Shown here piece by piece: positions 5,984 through 8,691 of a DNA stretch of 8,691 nucleotides. The stretch lies in NCBI GenBank assembly GCA_022705125.1, contig JAKJFB010000093.1:1-8691 (forward strand). Direction: 5' to 3'. The translations under genes were made by a program, and so were the position numbers. The notes under the pieces are model-generated. The model worked only from the letters and a program-made list of their open reading frames with translations, was not told where the DNA came from and did no database searches. The first letter of the stretch is position 1. Each line of letters begins with the position of its first letter. Source of the stretch: Pseudomonadota bacterium (GTDB taxonomy: Bacteria > Pseudomonadota > Gammaproteobacteria > Pseudomonadales > UBA5518).

Positions 5984-6724
5984 GTGAAGGAGCGCGAACG
6001 CATCCACGGCATGCACGCGGTGGCCGCGCTGCTCAAGCGCAGCCCCGAGCGCGTGGAATCGCTGGCGGTGCTGCGCGGGCGGCGTGACCGGCGCCTCGAG
6101 GAACTGCTGGCGGTGGCGCGCACGCAGGGCATCGCCGTGCGCGAACTCCCGCGCGAGGAGCTCGACCGGCTCGCGCCCGGCGTGAACCAGGGCGTGGTCG
6201 CCGAGGTGCGCGCCGCCGCGGCCCTGGACGAGAGCTACCTGTTCGACGAGCTGCTGCCGGGGCTCGCGGGCCCGGCGCTGCTGCTGGTGCTGGATGGCGT
6301 GACCGATCCCCACAACCTCGGTGCGTGCCTGCGCTCGGCGGATGCCTTCGGGGCGCACGCGGTGATCGTGCCGCGCGACAACTCCGCACCGCTGAACGCG
6401 ACCGCGCGCAAGGTGGCCTCGGGCGCGGCCGACGTGGTGCCGCTGGTCAGCGTCACCAACCTCGCGCGCACGCTGCGCGCGCTGCAGGAGGCCGGGGTGT
6501 GGATCGTGGGCGCCGCCGGCGAGGCCGGGCAGGGCATCGCCGCGGTGGACCTGCGCGGCGCGGTGGCGCTGGTGATGGGGGCCGAGGGCAGCGGCATGCG
6601 TCGCCTCACGCGCGAGCATTGCGATCACCTCGCCTCGATCCCGATGTGCGGCGAGGTCAGCAGCCTCAACGTATCGGTCGCCACCGGCGTGTTCCTCTAC
6701 GAGGCCCGGCGCCAGCGCACCTGA
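5984..6724 (+). CDS. rlmB: 23S rRNA (guanosine-2'-O-)-methyltransferase RlmB, SPOUT/SpoU family
   Basis: RlmB transfers a methyl group from S-adenosylmethionine to the 2'-O of G2251 (E. coli numbering) in the peptidyl-transferase P loop of 23S rRNA. The 246-residue length is close to E. coli RlmB (243). An N-terminal substrate-binding domain (about 5-80, ERIHGMHAV) precedes the knotted SPOUT domain with its three motifs: motif 1 DGVTDPHNLGACLRSADAFG (104-123, Asn111, Arg117), motif 2 VMGAEGSGMRRL (197-208, Glu201) and motif 3 IPMCGEVSSLNVSVATGVFL (219-238, Ser227, Asn229). I chose the GTG at 5984: AGGAGG at 5973-5978 lies five bases upstream, and the product starts where the family does. The frame is open further upstream to 5867, but that would overlap rnr and add unrelated arginine/alanine-rich sequence. 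The ribosome binding site overlaps the rnr stop codon, suggesting translational coupling in one operon. Confidence 0.95.
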   Translation: MKERERIHGMHAVAALLKRSPERVESLAVLRGRRDRRLEELLAVARTQGIAVRELPREELDRLAPGVNQGVVAEVRAAAALDESYLFDELLPGLAGPALLLVLDGVTDPHNLGACLRSADAFGAHAVIVPRDNSAPLNATARKVASGAADVVPLVSVTNLARTLRALQEAGVWIVGAAGEAGQGIAAVDLRGAVALVMGAEGSGMRRLTREHCDHLASIPMCGEVSSLNVSVATGVFLYEARRQRT

Positions 6725-6754
6725 GCGAATTTTGCACAATTTACCCCGCCCGGA

Positions 6755-6783
6755 TTGCGCCGCCGGGTCCACTTCTCTAGAAT
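6755..6783 (+). promoter_or_regulatory. Promoter of the rpsF-rpsR-DUF2232-rplI operon
   Basis: TTGCGC at 6755-6760 (4 of 6) is followed after exactly 17 bases by TAGAAT at 6778-6783 (5 of 6). Transcription would start near 6790, giving a leader of about 76 bases that contains the structured element described next. No terminator is visible between rlmB and this promoter, so readthrough from rnr-rlmB is possible. Confidence 0.6.
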
Positions 6784-6814
6784 CCGCCCTCCCTTGCGCC
6801 AGCCGCGGGGGAAA

Positions 6815-6860
6815 TCCCTGCCTCACCGCCGTTGCGGGAGGCTGTTCAAACCGCAGGGAG
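6815..6860 (+). promoter_or_regulatory. Probable S6:S18 autoregulatory leader element before rpsF
   Basis: The outer stem pairs TCCCT (6815-6819) with AGGGA (6855-6859), which is the core of the rpsF ribosome binding site. Inside is a hairpin: GCCTC (6820-6824) with GAGGC (6838-6842), a bulged A6825, then CCGC (6826-6829) with GCGG (6834-6837) around the loop CGTT. The 3' side holds an unpaired stretch (6843-6854) containing CCG at 6851-6853, next to the outer stem. The known S6:S18 leader of bacterial rpsF mRNAs has this plan: a closing stem, an upper hairpin and a CCG-bearing bulge that mimics the S18/S6 site in 16S rRNA. Binding of the S6:S18 complex is thought to stabilise the fold and block translation. 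The match was made by eye. Confidence 0.65.
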
Positions 6861-6865
6861 TGACA

Positions 6866-7288
6866 ATGCGACACTACGAAATCGTGTTCCTGGTCCATCC
6901 GGACCAGAGCGAACAGGTGCCTGGCATGATCGAAAGATACACCCAGGCCGTGACGAAGGACGGCGGCAAGGTACACCGCTTGGAAGACTGGGGGCGTCGC
7001 CAGCTGATGCACCTCATCAACAAGGTTCACAAGGCACACTACGTGCTGATGAACGTCGAAGCTTCCGATGACGCGATGAAGGAGCTGGAAACGACTTTCC
7101 GCTTCAACGACGCGATCCTGCGCCACCTGATCATCCGCCGCGACGAAGCGGTCACCGACGAATCGCCGATCATGCGCGCCGAGCGCGAAGGTCGCGATCG
7201 CCGCAGCCGTGGCGATGACGGCGAGCGTCGCCGCCCGCGCCAGGAGCGCGAGGACGAGCCCGCGGAAGAAGAAGCCGAGTCCGCGTAA
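6866..7288 (+). CDS. rpsF: Small ribosomal subunit protein S6 (bS6)
   Basis: Protein S6 binds the platform of the 30S subunit as a heterodimer with S18. The 140-residue product starts [14 protein letters not shown], the usual first strand, and contains [19 protein letters not shown] (residues 41-59), the conserved S6 core. [13 protein letters not shown] (85-97) closes the ferredoxin-like fold. The tail from about 104 is an arginine/aspartate/glutamate-rich, probably disordered extension ending [13 protein letters not shown]. coli S6 also has an acidic tail, to which RimK adds glutamates; whether that happens here is unknown. ATG at 6866 has AGGGAG (6855-6860) five bases upstream. An in-frame GTG at 6860 overlaps that site and is unlikely, and the open frame further upstream is leader sequence. 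It is the first gene of its operon, 51 bases before rpsR. Confidence 0.97.
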   Translation: MRHYEIVFLVHPDQSEQVPGMIERYTQAVTKDGGKVHRLEDWGRRQLMHLINKVHKAHYVLMNVEASDDAMKELETTFRFNDAILRHLIIRRDEAVTDESPIMRAEREGRDRRSRGDDGERRRPRQEREDEPAEEEAESA

Positions 7289-7339
7289 GTCGCGACCGGT
7301 TTCCCACTCAGGTATCAGTAGAATCGAGGAGTCAGGCCA

Positions 7340-7567
7340 ATGGCCCGTTATTTCCGTCGTCGCAAGTTTTGCCGTTTCACCGCCGAAGGCGTGAAAGAGA
7401 TCGACTACAAGGATCTCGACGTCCTGCGCGAATACATCAACGAGACCGGCACGATCGTGCCGAGCCGCATCACGGGGACCAAGGCGAACTACCAGCGCCA
7501 GCTGTCCGTCGCGATCAAGCGCGCTCGTTTCCTGGCGCTGCTGCCCTACACGGACCAGCACCGCTGA
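7340..7567 (+). CDS. rpsR: Small ribosomal subunit protein S18 (bS18)
   Basis: S18 pairs with S6 on the 30S platform. The 75-residue product has the expected length and the conserved core: RRRKFCRF (residues 6-13), [12 protein letters not shown] (22-33), and [19 protein letters not shown] (37-55) followed by the basic helix [13 protein letters not shown] (58-70). It keeps the single cysteine (Cys11) rather than the four-cysteine zinc-ribbon form found in some bacteria, so it is the zinc-independent type. AGGAG at 7327-7331, eight bases before ATG, supports the start. It follows rpsF without an intervening terminator, and a GC palindrome lies just after its stop. Confidence 0.98.
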   Translation: MARYFRRRKFCRFTAEGVKEIDYKDLDVLREYINETGTIVPSRITGTKANYQRQLSVAIKRARFLALLPYTDQHR

Positions 7568-7573
7568 CAGCGG

Positions 7574-7589
7574 CCCGCCCGCGGGCGGG
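7574..7589. repeat. Perfect 16-bp GC palindrome between rpsR and the DUF2232 gene
   Basis: CCCGCCCGCGGGCGGG is fully self-complementary and can fold as a 6-bp stem with a CGCG loop, seven bases after the rpsR stop. It has no T run (only one T follows), so it is not an ordinary intrinsic terminator. It could stabilise the upstream rpsF-rpsR mRNA or slow ribosomes and polymerase before the next gene. Confidence 0.5.
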
Positions 7590-7604
7590 TCCGGAACTCA
7601 AGGT

Positions 7605-8468
7605 ATGCGTGCCCTTGCCGAGTACGTGATGCGCGGGCGCCGGGAAGCCATTCTGGTTTCCACGATGGCGGTCGTATTGCCCATGTTCTTCTGGCTCGGG
7701 GCAGCAGTGGTCGGTCTGGTCACGCTGCGCAAGGGCGTGCGCGAAGGCGCTTTCGTGATGCTTTGGGCCCTGTTGCCGGCAGCGGTGGTGGCGTACTTCG
7801 GCGAGATCATGCCCGTGGCCGCGTTGCTCGGCATCACGGTGGTGGCAGGGGTCTTGCGCCTGACGGTGTCATGGTCGTGGGCGCTGTGCACCTCGGCGCT
7901 GCTAGGCCTGGTGCTGGGCGGCGGCCTGCTCACGATCGGGCGCGGCTATCTCGCGCAGGTCGAGAAGTTGTTTGCCGAGCTGATGGCCGGTATCGGTGAA
8001 CAGGCGGCGCAGAAGGGCGGCGAGGCGACGGTGGCGCTCACGGCCCCCGGGGCCAGCGACATCGCCGGCATGTTCGGACTGATCCTCGGCGTGACGCTGG
8101 TGATCTGCCTGATCGTCGCACGCTGGTGGCAGGCGGCGCTGTACAACCCGGGCGGCTTTCGCGTGGAGTTCCACGCGCTTCGCCTCGACCGGGTGCAGGT
8201 GCTGGCGCTGCTGCTGACGGCCTTCGGCCTCGGCGCGCTGGGCGGGGGCTTGCGGCTGTGGGCCTGGGTGCCGCTGCTGCCGCTGCTGTTCGCGGGCATC
8301 GGGCTGGTGCATGCCCTCGCCGCCGCGCGCGGACGCGGCGGGTGGCTGGGATTGTTTTATGCGGCGCTGCTGGTGCTGGCGCCGCTCAAGCAGTTCATCG
8401 TGGTACTGGCCGCGATGGACAGCTGGCTGGATATACGCGGCCGCTGGCTGAAAAAGCCGGGCGGCTGA
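7605..8468 (+). CDS. DUF2232 family integral membrane protein, function unknown
   Basis: The 287-residue protein begins [15 protein letters not shown] and is mostly hydrophobic. Membrane segments are visible at about 16-40, 50-65, 68-87, 91-112, 154-173, 198-216, 219-240 and 247-270, so roughly eight helices. A soluble loop, about 113-150, contains a polar helix ([17 protein letters not shown]). A conserved-looking patch, [18 protein letters not shown] (172-189), follows the fifth segment, and the end is basic. Length, start and position between rpsR and rplI match the DUF2232 proteins found there in Pseudomonas and relatives. No biochemical role is established as far as I know. The start ATG at 7605 is chosen by family resemblance: AAGG at 7600-7603 is too close to be a normal ribosome binding site, so translation may be weak or depend on ribosomes arriving from rpsR. 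GTG 7626 and ATG 7629 are alternatives. Confidence 0.85.
   Translation: MRALAEYVMRGRREAILVSTMAVVLPMFFWLGAAVVGLVTLRKGVREGAFVMLWALLPAAVVAYFGEIMPVAALLGITVVAGVLRLTVSWSWALCTSALLGLVLGGGLLTIGRGYLAQVEKLFAELMAGIGEQAAQKGGEATVALTAPGASDIAGMFGLILGVTLVICLIVARWWQAALYNPGGFRVEFHALRLDRVQVLALLLTAFGLGALGGGLRLWAWVPLLPLLFAGIGLVHALAAARGRGGWLGLFYAALLVLAPLKQFIVVLAAMDSWLDIRGRWLKKPGG
8440..8465 (+). promoter_or_regulatory. Hairpin at the 3' end of the DUF2232 gene, upstream of rplI
   Basis: GCCGC (8440-8444) pairs with GCGGC (8461-8465), and the stem continues through T8445-G8460 and GGCT (8446-8449) with AGCC (8455-8458), leaving G8459 bulged and GAAAA as the loop. The stem of about ten pairs ends at the base before the DUF2232 stop codon and 40 bases before rplI. 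No T run follows. It may be a processing or stability element separating rplI from the membrane protein message, but it could also be a by-product of GC-rich coding sequence. Confidence 0.3.
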
Positions 8469-8505
8469 AGTCGATGAATTCGGGAATCTGGTGAGGACGA
8501 TAGCA

Positions 8506-8691
8506 ATGAACGTCATTCTGCTCGAGAAAGTTGGTGGACTGGGCAACCTGGGCGACCAGGTCAAGGTAGCGGGCGGTTACGGCCGCAACTTCCTGATCCC
8601 CTACGGCAAGGCCGTTTCGGCGACCGCCGACAACATCGCGCGCTTCGAGGCGCGTCGCGCCGAGCTCGAGAAAGCCGCCGCCGAGCGCAAG
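8506..8691 (+). CDS. rplI: Large ribosomal subunit protein L9 (bL9), N-terminal part
   Basis: The first 62 codons are present, in frame to the window end, out of about 150 in a full L9. The product starts [20 protein letters not shown] and contains the L9 signature GxxGxxxxVxxGYxRNFLxPxGxA at residues 13-36. From about residue 41 it enters the long connecting helix ([14 protein letters not shown]) that joins the two L9 domains. L9 binds domain V of 23S rRNA at the base of the L1 stalk. AGGA at 8494-8497, eight bases before ATG, supports the start. It lies 37 bases after the DUF2232 stop, and no separate promoter is evident, so it is probably cotranscribed. In relatives dnaB often follows, but that lies outside the window. 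Confidence 0.97.
   Translation, partial: MNVILLEKVGGLGNLGDQVKVAGGYGRNFLIPYGKAVSATADNIARFEARRAELEKAAAERK

Noticed and set aside
3595..6132. Very long open frame on the minus strand opposite rnr and rlmB
   Set aside because: It lies antisense to confidently identified rnr and rlmB, has low-complexity arginine/alanine/histidine-rich composition and no recognisable motif. Such frames are expected opposite GC-rich genes because stop codons are rare in that frame.
6755..6865. N-terminal extension of rpsF from an upstream TTG
   Set aside because: The extension would overlap the promoter and the leader structure. Known S6 proteins begin at the MRHYEI segment, and the Shine-Dalgarno fits the ATG at 6866.
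7319..7324. TAGAAT box in the rpsF-rpsR gap as an internal promoter
   Set aside because: There is no acceptable -35 box 16-18 bases upstream, and transcription would begin at the rpsR ribosome binding site, leaving it incomplete.
5636..7561. Minus-strand frame crossing the ends of rnr, rlmB, rpsF and rpsR
   Set aside because: It spans four real genes and their intergenic controls on the opposite strand and shows no domain.

Overview
This is a GC-rich stretch of bacterial chromosome that reads as ordinary core genome. The gene string rnr - rlmB - rpsF - rpsR - DUF2232 membrane protein - rplI, with a tRNA-Leu(CAG) gene just upstream on the other strand, is the arrangement I know from Gammaproteobacteria such as Pseudomonas. 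The high GC, the encoded CCA on the tRNA and the leader type upstream of rpsF all fit a GC-rich gammaproteobacterium. The sequence does not settle genus or family.

Layout. (1) Positions 1-89 hold the last codons of a gene entering from the left, with a short hairpin wrapped around its stop codon. (2) Positions 129-564 hold a small RRM-type RNA-binding protein gene, with its own promoter and a strongly structured 5' leader. (3) Positions 754-3327 hold a divergent pair: a LOG-family protein on the minus strand and a POT/PTR peptide:proton symporter on the plus strand, sharing a 177-base control region. (4) Positions 3346-3500 hold tRNA-Leu(CAG) on the minus strand, with a very strong terminator. 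(5) Positions 3541-3585 hold two interlocked divergent promoters serving the tRNA and rnr. (6) Positions 3631-6724 hold rnr (RNase R) and rlmB (23S rRNA 2'-O-methyltransferase), 10 bases apart and probably translationally coupled. (7) Positions 6755-8691 hold the small ribosomal-protein operon rpsF-rpsR-DUF2232-rplI, with rplI cut by the window end. Its promoter is clear, and its leader looks like an S6:S18 autoregulatory element.

Functional theme. From 3414 to the right end nearly everything concerns translation and RNA metabolism: a leucine tRNA, an exoribonuclease active on structured RNA, an rRNA modification enzyme and three ribosomal proteins. The DUF2232 membrane protein is the one gene of unknown function there. 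The left half holds an RNA-binding protein, a probable nucleotide-metabolism enzyme and a peptide importer.

I found no mobile element, CRISPR array, toxin-antitoxin pair, phage gene or broken gene, and no convincing new multi-gene system. The points worth a second look are regulatory: the RRM gene leader, the interlocked tRNA/rnr promoters, the S6:S18-like leader that pairs with the rpsF ribosome binding site, and the hairpins before and after the DUF2232 gene. All structures were found by eye, without folding calculations or database searches.
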